NCBI GenBank assembly: GCA_902773365.1 | Contig: CACYEG010000058.1 | Coordinates: 1 to 6,775, forward strand | Length of the DNA: 6,775 nucleotides | Reading direction: 5' to 3' | From: an uncultured Erysipelotrichaceae bacterium | Lineage (GTDB): Bacteria; Bacillota_I; Bacilli_A; RF39; UBA660 | Shown: positions 1-6,232 of the stretch, piece by piece | How positions within the stretch are numbered: position 1 is the stretch's first letter | Layout: the number at the start of each line of letters is the position of its first letter | The notes under the pieces: model-generated | Seen by the model: the letters and a program-made list of their open reading frames with translations, nothing else | What the model was told of the DNA's origin: nothing | Database searches by the model: none | Made by a program: the position numbers and the translations under genes

Positions 1-1
1 A

Positions 2-655
2 AACACTACAGTTGAAGGAACAGGTTTAGGATTAGCTATTACGAAAAAGTTAGTAGAAATGATGGGTGGAAAAATAAATGTTCAAAGCACTTATGGATCA
101 GGATCTTTATTTGTTGTACAGTTACCACAAAAAATAAAAAATATGACGAATCCAACACCAACACCAACACCTGCTCCAGTAACAGTACAAGGAGCTCCTC
201 AGACAGCAGCTGAACCTGCTCCCCAAGTTAGCCAAGCACCAGTAGCGCCAACAGCTCAACCAGCACAAGTAGCTAATGATAAATATGCTGGCAAAAAATT
301 ATTAATAGTAGATGATAATTCACTAAATATTAAAGTTGCTAAAAGAGCTTTATCAAGTTTTAATTTTGTACTTGAGGAGTGTTCATCAGGAGAAGAATCT
401 ATAGAAAAAGTTAAACAAACAAATAATTATGATTTAATACTTATGGATATAATGATGCCAGGTATTGGTGGAGAAACAGCACTTCATGAGCTTAAAAAGA
501 TTGAAGGATTTAATACTCCAGTAATAGCACTGACAGCAGACGCAATATCAGGAGCTAAAGAACACTATATGGAAGTTGGATTTAACGATTATATTGCTAA
601 ACCATTTAGTAGAGATCAAATAAAAGAAAAACTTGATGCTATTTTTCCAGGATAA
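2..655 (+). CDS. Hybrid sensor histidine kinase, C-terminal part (ATPase end + receiver domain), 5' truncated
   Basis: The open frame runs into the left edge, so only the last 217 residues are visible. It begins inside a GHKL ATPase domain: the G2 box GTGLGLAI is at visible residues 6-13, followed by a typical closing segment (GGKINVQSTYGSGSLFVVQL). A linker of about 50 residues rich in Pro, Ala, Thr and Gln follows, then a CheY-like receiver domain. Its acidic pair (VDD) is near residues 104-105, the phospho-acceptor Asp in LILMD is at residue 149 (codon 446-448), the switch Thr is in ALTAD (178) and the conserved Lys is in AKPF (200). In such kinases the ATPase autophosphorylates a His and the phosphate passes to the receiver Asp. 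The sensor part lies outside the window, so the signal is unknown. There is no output domain after the receiver. The gene ends in its own terminator, so it is not clearly linked to the surface genes downstream. Confidence 0.93.
   Translation, partial: NTTVEGTGLGLAITKKLVEMMGGKINVQSTYGSGSLFVVQLPQKIKNMTNPTPTPTPAPVTVQGAPQTAAEPAPQVSQAPVAPTAQPAQVANDKYAGKKLLIVDDNSLNIKVAKRALSSFNFVLEECSSGEESIEKVKQTNNYDLILMDIMMPGIGGETALHELKKIEGFNTPVIALTADAISGAKEHYMEVGFNDYIAKPFSRDQIKEKLDAIFPG
152..169 (+). repeat. Three tandem CCAACA units in the linker
   Basis: Three perfect copies of the hexamer CCAACA encode alternating Pro-Thr at the start of the flexible linker between the ATPase and receiver domains of the hybrid kinase. 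Copy number could vary without breaking the frame, changing only linker length. Confidence 0.7.
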
Positions 656-670
656 TTAAAAAATTGAATT

Positions 671-697
671 AAACATACATAAAAATGTATGTTTTTT
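671..697 (+). terminator. Rho-independent terminator of the hybrid kinase gene
   Basis: AAACATACAT (671-680) and ATGTATGTTT (685-694) are perfect 10-base inverted arms around an AAAA loop. The T-run continues to 697. It starts 15 bases after the kinase stop codon. The stem is AT-rich, so it may be moderate in strength. Confidence 0.75.
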
Positions 698-739
698 TAT
701 GTAATTATGTAAAAAATACGTAAAGTTAAAAAAATATAT

Positions 740-757
740 ATGAATAGACGTATTCAT
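740..757. promoter_or_regulatory. Inverted repeat in the promoter, possible operator
   Basis: ATGAATA (740-746) and TATTCAT (751-757) are perfect 7-base arms around GACG. They lie directly upstream of, and touch, the extended -10 element of the Hint-protein gene. A second pair overlaps it: AATACGT at 715-721 and ACGTATT at 748-754. The position suits a repressor site, but no regulator can be named and AT-rich DNA gives chance palindromes. Confidence 0.35.
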
Positions 758-765
758 GATATAAT
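757..765 (+). promoter_or_regulatory. Extended -10 promoter of the Hint-protein gene
   Basis: TGATATAAT matches the extended -10 consensus TGnTATAAT perfectly. The hexamer is at 760-765. The sequence 17 bases upstream (TATATG) is a poor -35, which is usual for extended -10 promoters. It would give a leader of about 45 bases before the ATG at 816. The ten bases ATGATATAAT recur in the next promoter at 2594-2603. Confidence 0.7.
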
Positions 766-815
766 AATATCGGTAAACTAGAAAATTGCAAAAAATAGAA
801 AGGAGATGCTGATAA

Positions 816-2546
816 ATGAAGAAAATTTTTAAAATATTTTTCTTGGCTTTTTTTGGCTTCCTTTCATTTTTTATAAACAATAAAGATGCATATGCTTATC
901 TATCTAATTCACAAAGTATATCAAATAGTTTTACTATAGCAACATTATATACAGATACTTTTATAGTAAATTATGAGGATCAAAATGGTGTAATAACAGA
1001 ACTAGGTAGAGAACAAAAAAGTTACTTTGAAAATACAACGGTAACTATAGATACACCAACTGGTGTTAATTTAATTAATTATGTATTAGATTCAATTACG
1101 GTAGATGGAAGCGGTTCATATAATATCAATGATACGTTTACACAAGGACCTAATAATATGACTATCGTATATACATACAAAGATATATTACATACTGTTA
1201 GTTATGGTGGAGATACAGCAAACTACACTTATAGCAATACCAATACTAATGCAGTTCATAATACTAGTTATACGACAACAATTACACCAGCAACAGGAAG
1301 AGATATTGATACAGTAACAGTTACTATGGGCGGAGCAAATGTAGCTAATGCGTATAATGCTTCAAATAATACAGTAACAATTAATCAAGTAACTGATGAT
1401 GTTCAAATAAATGTTACTACTAAGATAAAAGTATATACGATAACTTATTCTGAAGGAACTTATAATCACTCTAATCCTGCAACTACTATAAATCATGGGG
1501 ATTCATTTACTACAACTTTATCTACAACTGGAACAAATTATATAACAAATGTTACAGTTACAATGGGTGGAACAAATATTACAAATACAGCATATAGTAA
1601 TAATGTGATATCTATAGACAGTGTAACAGGAGATATTGAAATCGATGTAACAACTTTATGTTTAGTTGAAGGAACGAAAATAACTTTATATGATGGATCT
1701 ACAAAAAATGTTGAAGATATAAGATATAATGATTTAATTAAAGTATGGAATCATGATACTGGAGCATATGATTACGAATATGCTGGATGGATTGAACAAG
1801 CTGGAACAGCTGATCACTATACAAAAGTAACATTTGAAGATGGTACAGAACTAAAAGTAGTAGGTGGACACAGCGTCTTCAGTAGAAGATTGAATAAATA
1901 TGTAGACATAGCATCTGGAGACTTACAAATAGGCGATGAAGTTGTAACATTAAGAGATGGAATTGGTTACTTAAGAATTACAAATATTGAAACAATTTAC
2001 GAAGAAGTAAGATATTATCATGTAATAACTACAAGATACTTTAACTTAATTGCAAACGGAATATTAACTACATATGAAATCTTTGAAAATGTTTCAAACT
2101 TCATGGAATTCGGTGAAAACTTAAAGTGGAAAAATACTGAAATAGTAAGAAGTGATATGTATACATATGAAAACTTCCAATATTTACCAAAATATATCTA
2201 TAAAGCATTTAGATTAGAAGAAACTAAATATTTAGTAGAGACTGGTATGGTTTCACCTGAACAATTTACATACCTATTTAATGATTTCTTAATTAATAAT
2301 GAAAAAATGTTAATGCCTCCAACTAATCGCAATGGAACGAGAATGTGGATGGTTACAACTAGTGACGATACTGATTTGTCAAATGAAAGTTATCAACTAG
2401 AAGAAGGTTCTATCTACACAGTACCAACACCAAATAATCAAGAAGGCTTTGTAAATTGGTATAATTCAAGTGATAATAAGTACTATTCACCTGGAGATAC
2501 GATAGAAGTTTATGGTGGAATGCATCTTACTGCAATATATGAATAA
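816..2546 (+). CDS. Secreted surface protein with MucBP-like domain, Ig-like repeats, Hint domain and Listeria-Bacteroides-type repeat
   Basis: 576 residues. AAAGGAG at 799-805 supports the ATG at 816. A signal peptide (basic start, hydrophobic residues 7-20) ends at AYA (25-27). Residues 28-44 resemble the start of mature TasA/CalY-type proteins. Residues 48-122 look MucBP-like (IVNYEDQNG at the start, TIVYTYK at the end). Two Ig-like repeats cover about 126-204 and 207-280. A Hint domain starts at Cys282 (CLVEGTKITL), has block-B His352 and a DLQIGDEVV segment, and ends at NLIANGILTT (410-419). The region to about 530 is unassigned. The C-terminus (about 531-576) resembles a Listeria-Bacteroides (InlB B-type) repeat, with GD, W and LTAIYE. 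Cys282 is the only cysteine. The Thr of the usual TxxH is Val349, and the terminal His-Asn needed for splicing is replaced by Thr-Thr. Hint Cys residues perform an N-S acyl shift in hedgehog proteins and inteins, so self-cleavage before Cys282 is possible, but splicing is not expected. No cell-wall anchor is seen. It is transcribed on its own, just before the TasA-like/SipW-type operon. Confidence 0.88.
   Translation: MKKIFKIFFLAFFGFLSFFINNKDAYAYLSNSQSISNSFTIATLYTDTFIVNYEDQNGVITELGREQKSYFENTTVTIDTPTGVNLINYVLDSITVDGSGSYNINDTFTQGPNNMTIVYTYKDILHTVSYGGDTANYTYSNTNTNAVHNTSYTTTITPATGRDIDTVTVTMGGANVANAYNASNNTVTINQVTDDVQINVTTKIKVYTITYSEGTYNHSNPATTINHGDSFTTTLSTTGTNYITNVTVTMGGTNITNTAYSNNVISIDSVTGDIEIDVTTLCLVEGTKITLYDGSTKNVEDIRYNDLIKVWNHDTGAYDYEYAGWIEQAGTADHYTKVTFEDGTELKVVGGHSVFSRRLNKYVDIASGDLQIGDEVVTLRDGIGYLRITNIETIYEEVRYYHVITTRYFNLIANGILTTYEIFENVSNFMEFGENLKWKNTEIVRSDMYTYENFQYLPKYIYKAFRLEETKYLVETGMVSPEQFTYLFNDFLINNEKMLMPPTNRNGTRMWMVTTSDDTDLSNESYQLEEGSIYTVPTPNNQEGFVNWYNSSDNKYYSPGDTIEVYGGMHLTAIYE
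1191..1655 (+). repeat. Two diverged Ig-like repeat units within the Hint protein
   Basis: Unit 1 is about 1191-1427 (residues 126-204) and unit 2 about 1434-1655 (residues 207-280). Both run from a Y/H-T-V/I-x-Y strand to a VTVTMGG core, an N...AY stretch and a closing I..VT.D..I.VTT. The best conserved part is residues 167-202 against 246-280. At DNA level the cores differ at scattered third positions, so the duplication is not recent. The second unit ends one residue before the Hint catalytic Cys, with no linker. Confidence 0.75.
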
Positions 2547-2571
2547 AGCATCAAATTGATGCTTTATTTTT
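2544..2571 (+). terminator. Rho-independent terminator overlapping the Hint-protein stop codon
   Basis: TAAAGCATC (2544-2552) pairs with GATGCTTTA (2558-2566) around AAATT. The stem is followed by TTTTT at 2567-2571. The left arm contains the TAA stop codon itself. It separates the Hint-protein gene from the operon starting at 2628. Confidence 0.8.
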
Positions 2572-2573
2572 GT

Positions 2574-2603
2574 TTGTATTAATGATATATAAAATGATAT
2601 AAT
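2574..2603 (+). promoter_or_regulatory. Promoter of the TasA-like/SipW-type operon
   Basis: TTGTAT (2574-2579) serves as a partial -35, with an 18-base spacer to TATAAT (2598-2603). A TG at 2595-2596 makes a perfect extended -10, TGATATAAT. The core is identical to that of the Hint-protein promoter. It starts right after the preceding terminator. Confidence 0.7.
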
Positions 2604-2627
2604 GTAAATGTATTAGGATGTGATATT

Positions 2628-3749
2628 ATGATAGCGAAAAAACGTATTAAATATGCAGCTCTTATTCTTATTTTATTGGCTGCTACAGTTGTATCTGGAA
2701 TATATGCATATACTAGTTATGAAATTGCAACAGTAGAGAATAATGTAGTTTCAGGCGCAGTAAACATCGAATTAAAAGAATACGTAAAAGACTCAAACGG
2801 ACAGCAGGTAGAAGTTGATTCAGTTAATGAACATGTTATACCTAATGAAAATATTCCTTTTACTGTTAGAGTATATAATAAAGGAATAAAAGCATACTTA
2901 AGAATAAAATATGAATATGTAAATGCAACTTTTAATATTAGTGACATTAATATGAATAGTACAGATTGGGTTAAAAAAGGGGATTATTACTACTTTAAAA
3001 GCATATTAGATGAAAACACATACGTTGAACTATTTAATGGATATACTATACCTAATAATATTACAGGAGAATATAACTTTATAATTACGGCAGAAGCTAT
3101 TCAATCTGAACATTTGAATGTTAACTTTGAATCAGATACTCCGTGGGGCAATATAACAATAGAAGATTCAATAGATGATAACTACGATATATCTACAGTA
3201 AATGTTTCTAGCAACACAATTGTAGATTATAAAGATGATTCTAGAAAGTTTATAGAAATACCGGCAAACTTTATGGAAAATATATCACTTTTAAAACCAG
3301 GTGATGAGATAAGCGATTACATAACTATTAAAAATGTTTCAAACAAAGACATAGAAATTTTAATGAAAAATGTTAATCTATCAACAATATCTAACGATAA
3401 TTATAGATATTTAAATCTTAAAGTTATCGATGAATCAAATAACACAGTATATGATGGCACTATTTTGCAAAATACACTTACATCATTAGGCAGTTTTAAA
3501 CCAGGTGAATCAAAAAGATTAAAATTTGTAGTTAAATTCTACGAAGGCAATCCAAATGCAACATCCGAAAAGGACTATAAAATAGGTTGGAAGTTCTATT
3601 TAAATGAATTAGAAGAAGAAATAGATGTAATAGATATTATTAATCCATATACTGGAGATGGAATAATATTCTGGGTAATATTATTCGTAATATCCTTATG
3701 TTTATTGGCTCTCACAATAAAAAAGTTTATATTAGCAAAAAAATATTGA
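2628..3749 (+). CDS. TasA-like surface protein with NPYTG sortase-type anchor
   Basis: 373 residues. AGGATGTGAT (2615-2624) matches the full anti-SD complement AGGAGGTGAT except at one base, which fixes the ATG. An N-terminal hydrophobic segment (about 10-27) leads to AYTS...N..V.SG.VNIEL (27-49), the layout seen at the start of TasA/CalY proteins, which are cut by SipW-type peptidases. Two beta-rich regions follow. The second holds PGDEISDYITIKNVSN (about 224-239), a motif shared with the secreted protein starting at 6531. The C-terminus is a sortase-type sorting signal: NPYTGDG (339-345), a hydrophobic segment (346-364) and a basic tail (KKFILAKKY). NPxTG forms are known variants of LPxTG. 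Wall anchoring is therefore likely, but no sortase gene is in the window. It is first in an operon with the TasA/CalY-type protein and the peptidase, a position comparable to tapA in tapA-sipW-tasA. A role as wall anchor or fibre adaptor is inferred. Confidence 0.87.
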   Translation: MIAKKRIKYAALILILLAATVVSGIYAYTSYEIATVENNVVSGAVNIELKEYVKDSNGQQVEVDSVNEHVIPNENIPFTVRVYNKGIKAYLRIKYEYVNATFNISDINMNSTDWVKKGDYYYFKSILDENTYVELFNGYTIPNNITGEYNFIITAEAIQSEHLNVNFESDTPWGNITIEDSIDDNYDISTVNVSSNTIVDYKDDSRKFIEIPANFMENISLLKPGDEISDYITIKNVSNKDIEILMKNVNLSTISNDNYRYLNLKVIDESNNTVYDGTILQNTLTSLGSFKPGESKRLKFVVKFYEGNPNATSEKDYKIGWKFYLNELEEEIDVIDIINPYTGDGIIFWVILFVISLCLLALTIKKFILAKKY

Positions 3750-3801
3750 TTAGTATTAATTCTTGTTGTAAGATATTTCTATAAGATAGGAGGATAATAA
3801 A

Positions 3802-4488
3802 ATGAATAAGAAAAAAGTTATGGTTGCAGCAATCGTATTAGCTTTAGTTCTATCTATCGGAGGAGTTTTAGCATATTTCTCAGATTCAGATGCAGCTACA
3901 AATACGTTTACTGTAGGTAATATTAGTATTGAATTAACTGAACCAAACTGGGTTGCAGATAATGCAGAAAATATTTTACCAAATCAAAAGGTAGCTAAAG
4001 ATCCTACGATTAAAAATGATGGTAGTAATCCTGCATTTGTATTTATTGAGGTAGCTATTCCTAAAAAAGCAGCTAATGCAGTAATTATTGAAAATCAAGA
4101 TGGTACATCACCAGATCCTGTTCCAACTGATGCTCAACCTTTATTTGAACTAATTAACTCAACTGGAAATGTAGGAGTTAATAGTGGTTGGTATCTTGTT
4201 GAAACAGATACTACAGATGCTAGTGTAAATAAGTATGTTTATGCATACGGAAGCTCAACTGCTATGACTAGTCTTGGAGTTAATGCTAGTACAAATCCAG
4301 CACTATTTAACGAAATAAGATTAGCTAATGTTCAAGAAGGTTGGAGTGTTGAAAGTTCTACACAAAACGTAGTAGTAACTGGATATGGAATCCAAACTGA
4401 AGGACTAAGCGGAGTAACTAATACTGCGCAAGCAAATCCATCAACTGTTTGGGGATTATTAAAAGCTAACGCAGTACATAAACCATAA
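3802..4488 (+). CDS. TasA/CalY (camelysin)-type SipW-dependent secreted protein
   Basis: 228 residues. A perfect AGGAGG at 3788-3793, 8 bases before the ATG, is the best ribosome site in the window and fits a high-output structural protein. A basic start and hydrophobic core (about 5-23) lead to GGVLAYFSDSD (20-30), then NTFTVGNISIEL (34-45). This is the hallmark of TasA and camelysin precursors, whose cleavage by SipW falls at about A24/Y25. The body has the usual features of the family (NILPNQKVAKDPTIKNDGSN, then FVFIEVAIP). It lacks a C-terminal anchor and is close in length to CalY and TasA. In Bacillus these proteins form biofilm matrix fibres, so a fibre subunit is the likely role. No promoter or terminator is clear in the 52 bases after the anchored protein or the 38 bases before the peptidase, so it is cotranscribed with both. 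Confidence 0.92.
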   Translation: MNKKKVMVAAIVLALVLSIGGVLAYFSDSDAATNTFTVGNISIELTEPNWVADNAENILPNQKVAKDPTIKNDGSNPAFVFIEVAIPKKAANAVIIENQDGTSPDPVPTDAQPLFELINSTGNVGVNSGWYLVETDTTDASVNKYVYAYGSSTAMTSLGVNASTNPALFNEIRLANVQEGWSVESSTQNVVVTGYGIQTEGLSGVTNTAQANPSTVWGLLKANAVHKP

Positions 4489-4526
4489 CAATTAATAAAC
4501 AATAATAAGAGAAGAGGACAAAGACT

Positions 4527-5090
4527 ATGATAATAATTGCTAATATATTAAAGAAAATAATAGATATTCTATTAACATTAGTAATTATTATTGGAATAGT
4601 CTTTGTTTTTTTGTTTATTATTAGAATAGAACCATATGTTGTTCTATCGGGTTCTATGGAGCCAACTCTTCATGTAGGAAGTTTAAGTTTTATTAATAAG
4701 AACTATAAGTATGAAGATCTTAAAAAGGGAGATATAATTGCATACAAAGCCGAAACTAAAGTATTAGTAGCTCACAGAGTATATTCTATTGAAGAAAATG
4801 GAATAATTACTAAAGGAGATGCTAATGAATCAGATGATGGTTTAAGCGTTAATAAAGTTAATTATATCGGTAAGAATGTATTTAATATTCCTTATGTAGG
4901 ATACGCTGTTAGATATATTCAAACTCCAAAAGGAAAAATCATTTCAGCAACTTTAGTTACTTGTTTAATTATCTCGGCTTTTATTTTCGATGATGATGAA
5001 AAAAAGAAAGAAAAGAAAAAGAAGAAAAAAACTAAGAAGAACTCTAAAACTGAAGAGAGTGAAGAAGAGAATGAAAATAAAAAAGAATAG
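4527..5090 (+). CDS. sipW: SipW-type (ER-type) signal peptidase I
   Basis: 187 residues. AAGAGGA (4512-4518) lies 8 bases before the ATG. An N-terminal membrane segment (about 10-32) is followed by the catalytic Ser in SGSMEPT (Ser43). AHRV (His83) stands where the bacterial P-type enzymes have Lys, and GDANESDD (Asp98 and Asp104) completes the site. This Ser-His-Asp set, with the two Asp six residues apart as in yeast Sec11, marks the ER-type class to which SipW belongs. A second membrane segment spans about 138-154, followed by an unusual tail of about 33 residues that is first Lys-rich and then Glu-rich. In Bacillus SipW removes signal peptides of TasA and TapA. Here the substrates are probably the upstream TasA-like proteins and perhaps the Hint protein. 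It is the last gene of its operon. Confidence 0.95.
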   Translation: MIIIANILKKIIDILLTLVIIIGIVFVFLFIIRIEPYVVLSGSMEPTLHVGSLSFINKNYKYEDLKKGDIIAYKAETKVLVAHRVYSIEENGIITKGDANESDDGLSVNKVNYIGKNVFNIPYVGYAVRYIQTPKGKIISATLVTCLIISAFIFDDDEKKKEKKKKKKTKKNSKTEESEEENENKKE

Positions 5091-5110
5091 TAATTAACTA
5101 TTCTTTTTTT
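5081..5110. terminator. Bidirectional terminator between convergent genes
   Basis: AAAAGAATAGT (5081-5091) and ACTATTCTTTT (5097-5107) form a perfect 11-base stem around AATTA. T-runs follow on the plus strand (to 5110), and A-runs on the left act as T-runs for the minus strand. It overlaps the end of the signal peptidase gene and starts 2 bases past the stop of the convergent kinase-like gene, so it can serve both. Confidence 0.85.
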
Positions 5111-5807
5111 ATCTTCTATATTTTTTTCTTAATACTAATGAGGCATCTTTTAGTGTATTAACACTGGAATCTGTATCTTTTTCTATTAGATCTTTAAGTA
5201 GCGTAAAATATTCTTCTGGATTTTCTAATAAGTTTTGTTTACCACGGAAAAAGCGGGTTTCACCAAGACTACGGTAGGTAATTATATCTTCTAATAAGAA
5301 GCCATAAATTCTAGTCATCACTTCAAGAATGTTTTCTCTTCTAAAATCACCTTTCTTTAAATACAAATAAGGTACTGTATCTATTATTCTCATTTGCTGA
5401 TTATCATACATAATATTACCACAATGAAAGTCTTTTATTATTACTCCATATTTTGAAATATCAATTATATCTTTAGAAACTTGTTCTAAGTGTTTTCCAA
5501 GAGTAATAATATCTTGATGAACAGGCTTACTATCATATAAAGTTTTTCCTGGAGCATAGTCCATAAAAACTGCATTTACAAATTTTTCAACGAAAGCACC
5601 ACTCTTTGCAAATACGAAAGAGGATACATCAAAGTCTTTAAATTGTAAAACGAACTCTGGATAATAATCACCATCTAATTCTTTTATAACCATTCCGTTA
5701 TCAAGTAGATAGCAAGATCCTGCACAACCGACTCCTAAACCTTTGACAAAATGTTTTGATATATACTCGTGTATTTCTTCTTTACTTTTAAAGTATAAAT
5801 TTTCCAT
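5109..5807 (-). CDS. Small kinase-fold protein (APH/protein-kinase-like)
   Basis: 232 residues. AAGGGG 6-12 bases before the ATG supports the start. A Gly-rich loop (GLGVGCAG, 23-30) and Lys42 in VIKEL mark a small N-lobe. A hinge-like MDYAPGKTL (82-90) follows. The catalytic loop is KDFHCGN (Asp126, His128, Asn131), and the metal-binding Asp143 is in RIIDT. This order fits aminoglycoside/choline-kinase-like and RIO-like folds. The His two residues before the catalytic Asp in the usual H-G-D is Ile124 here. The key Lys, Asp, Asn and Asp are all present, so activity is plausible. The C-lobe is short and basic at its end (RKKYRR). The substrate is unknown; drug resistance is not implied. It is convergent with the signal peptidase gene and lies 41 bases downstream of a broken minus-strand gene, probably in the same transcript from the promoter at 6202-6174. 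Confidence 0.8.
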   Translation of the reverse strand: MENLYFKSKEEIHEYISKHFVKGLGVGCAGSCYLLDNGMVIKELDGDYYPEFVLQFKDFDVSSFVFAKSGAFVEKFVNAVFMDYAPGKTLYDSKPVHQDIITLGKHLEQVSKDIIDISKYGVIIKDFHCGNIMYDNQQMRIIDTVPYLYLKKGDFRRENILEVMTRIYGFLLEDIITYRSLGETRFFRGKQNLLENPEEYFTLLKDLIEKDTDSSVNTLKDASLVLRKKYRR

Positions 5808-5848
5808 ATAACCCCTTCAAATAAAAAAATATAAACTAATCAATAAGA

Positions 5849-6140
5849 TTATTTTCTTCTACTAAATAATGTTCTAGTTAATACTTTAACTTTATCCACT
5901 TCATTACTTGCTGCGATAAACTGATTATATTCAAGTTCTTTAGCAAATTCTTCGAATGACTCGGCATTTATTCTATAGTCGATTTCACCTTTACTTGATG
6001 TATTTATTGATACTTTTGGTGAATCAAATGACCAACTTTTACATGTAACTCTAAATCATCAAATCAAACAGTAGGTATATCTAATGGTTTACTAGTTTCC
6101 AAATCATTCTTTTTTTCTTTTTAAAAAAATTAAAATTCAT
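5849..6140 (-). pseudogene. Broken small gene of unknown function (two frameshifts and one stop)
   Basis: On the minus strand an ATG at 6140-6138, after AAAGAAGTGAT, opens MNFNFFKKKK. The frame is lost in the A-runs at 6122-6110. The next frame reads NDLETSKPLDIPTV, hits TGA (6066-6064) and continues FDDLELHVK. The frame shifts again at the A-run 6040-6037. The last frame, about 60 residues, contains KSWSFDSPKVSINTSSKGE and ends LFSRRK at TAA (5851-5849). Restoring one A at each run joins everything into one reading frame of about 97 codons apart from the TGA. The last segment is coding-like, with a charged and varied composition unlike random AT-rich DNA. I do not recognise the family. It has its own promoter and precedes the kinase-like gene. 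Either it is truly decayed, or the two homopolymer gaps are sequencing errors; the TGA argues for decay. Confidence 0.6.
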
Positions 6141-6173
6141 AAGTAATATCACTTCTTTAAATATATGGCGTTT

Positions 6174-6202
6174 ATTATACTATTAGAGAAGCAATAAGAC
6201 AA
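6174..6202 (-). promoter_or_regulatory. Minus-strand promoter for the broken gene and kinase-like gene
   Basis: Reading the minus strand, TTGTCT (6202-6197) is followed by a 17-base spacer and TATAAT (6179-6174). The spacing is ideal and the -10 is perfect. Transcription would start about 30 bases before the broken gene's ATG at 6140. No terminator is seen between that gene and the kinase-like gene. Confidence 0.7.
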
Positions 6203-6204
6203 TA

Positions 6205-6232
6205 AAAAAACTAGTCACGTGACTAGTTTTTT
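6205..6232. terminator. Perfect 28-base palindrome, probable bidirectional terminator
   Basis: The core CTAGTCACGTGACTAG (6211-6226) is self-complementary and is flanked by six A on the left and six T on the right, which extend the symmetry. As RNA it folds into a hairpin with a T-run in either direction. It sits just upstream of the minus-strand promoter. No plus-strand gene ends here, so it may insulate the two divergent units or be left over from a lost gene. A dyad protein site is the alternative. Confidence 0.6.

Noticed and set aside
656..880. 74-residue minus-strand open frame
   Set aside because: It is antisense to the terminator, promoter and signal peptide of the Hint gene, and its Phe/Tyr/Lys-rich make-up is a product of AT-rich DNA.
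1659..2075. True protein-splicing intein
   Set aside because: The C-terminal His-Asn is Thr-Thr followed by Tyr, so there is no Asn for cyclisation and no Cys, Ser or Thr at the +1 place. The host domain is not an essential enzyme either.
2717..2947. 76-residue minus-strand open frame
   Set aside because: It lies wholly inside the well-supported TasA-like gene and shows no ribosome site or domain.
3780..3785. TATAAG as a -10 for the TasA/CalY-type gene
   Set aside because: It is only 2 bases before the AGGAGG site, so the transcript would start in or after the ribosome site.
3747..3801. TGA read as Trp, extending the TasA-like protein
   Set aside because: All Trp codons in the window are TGG, and the TGA falls right after a normal basic sorting-signal tail.
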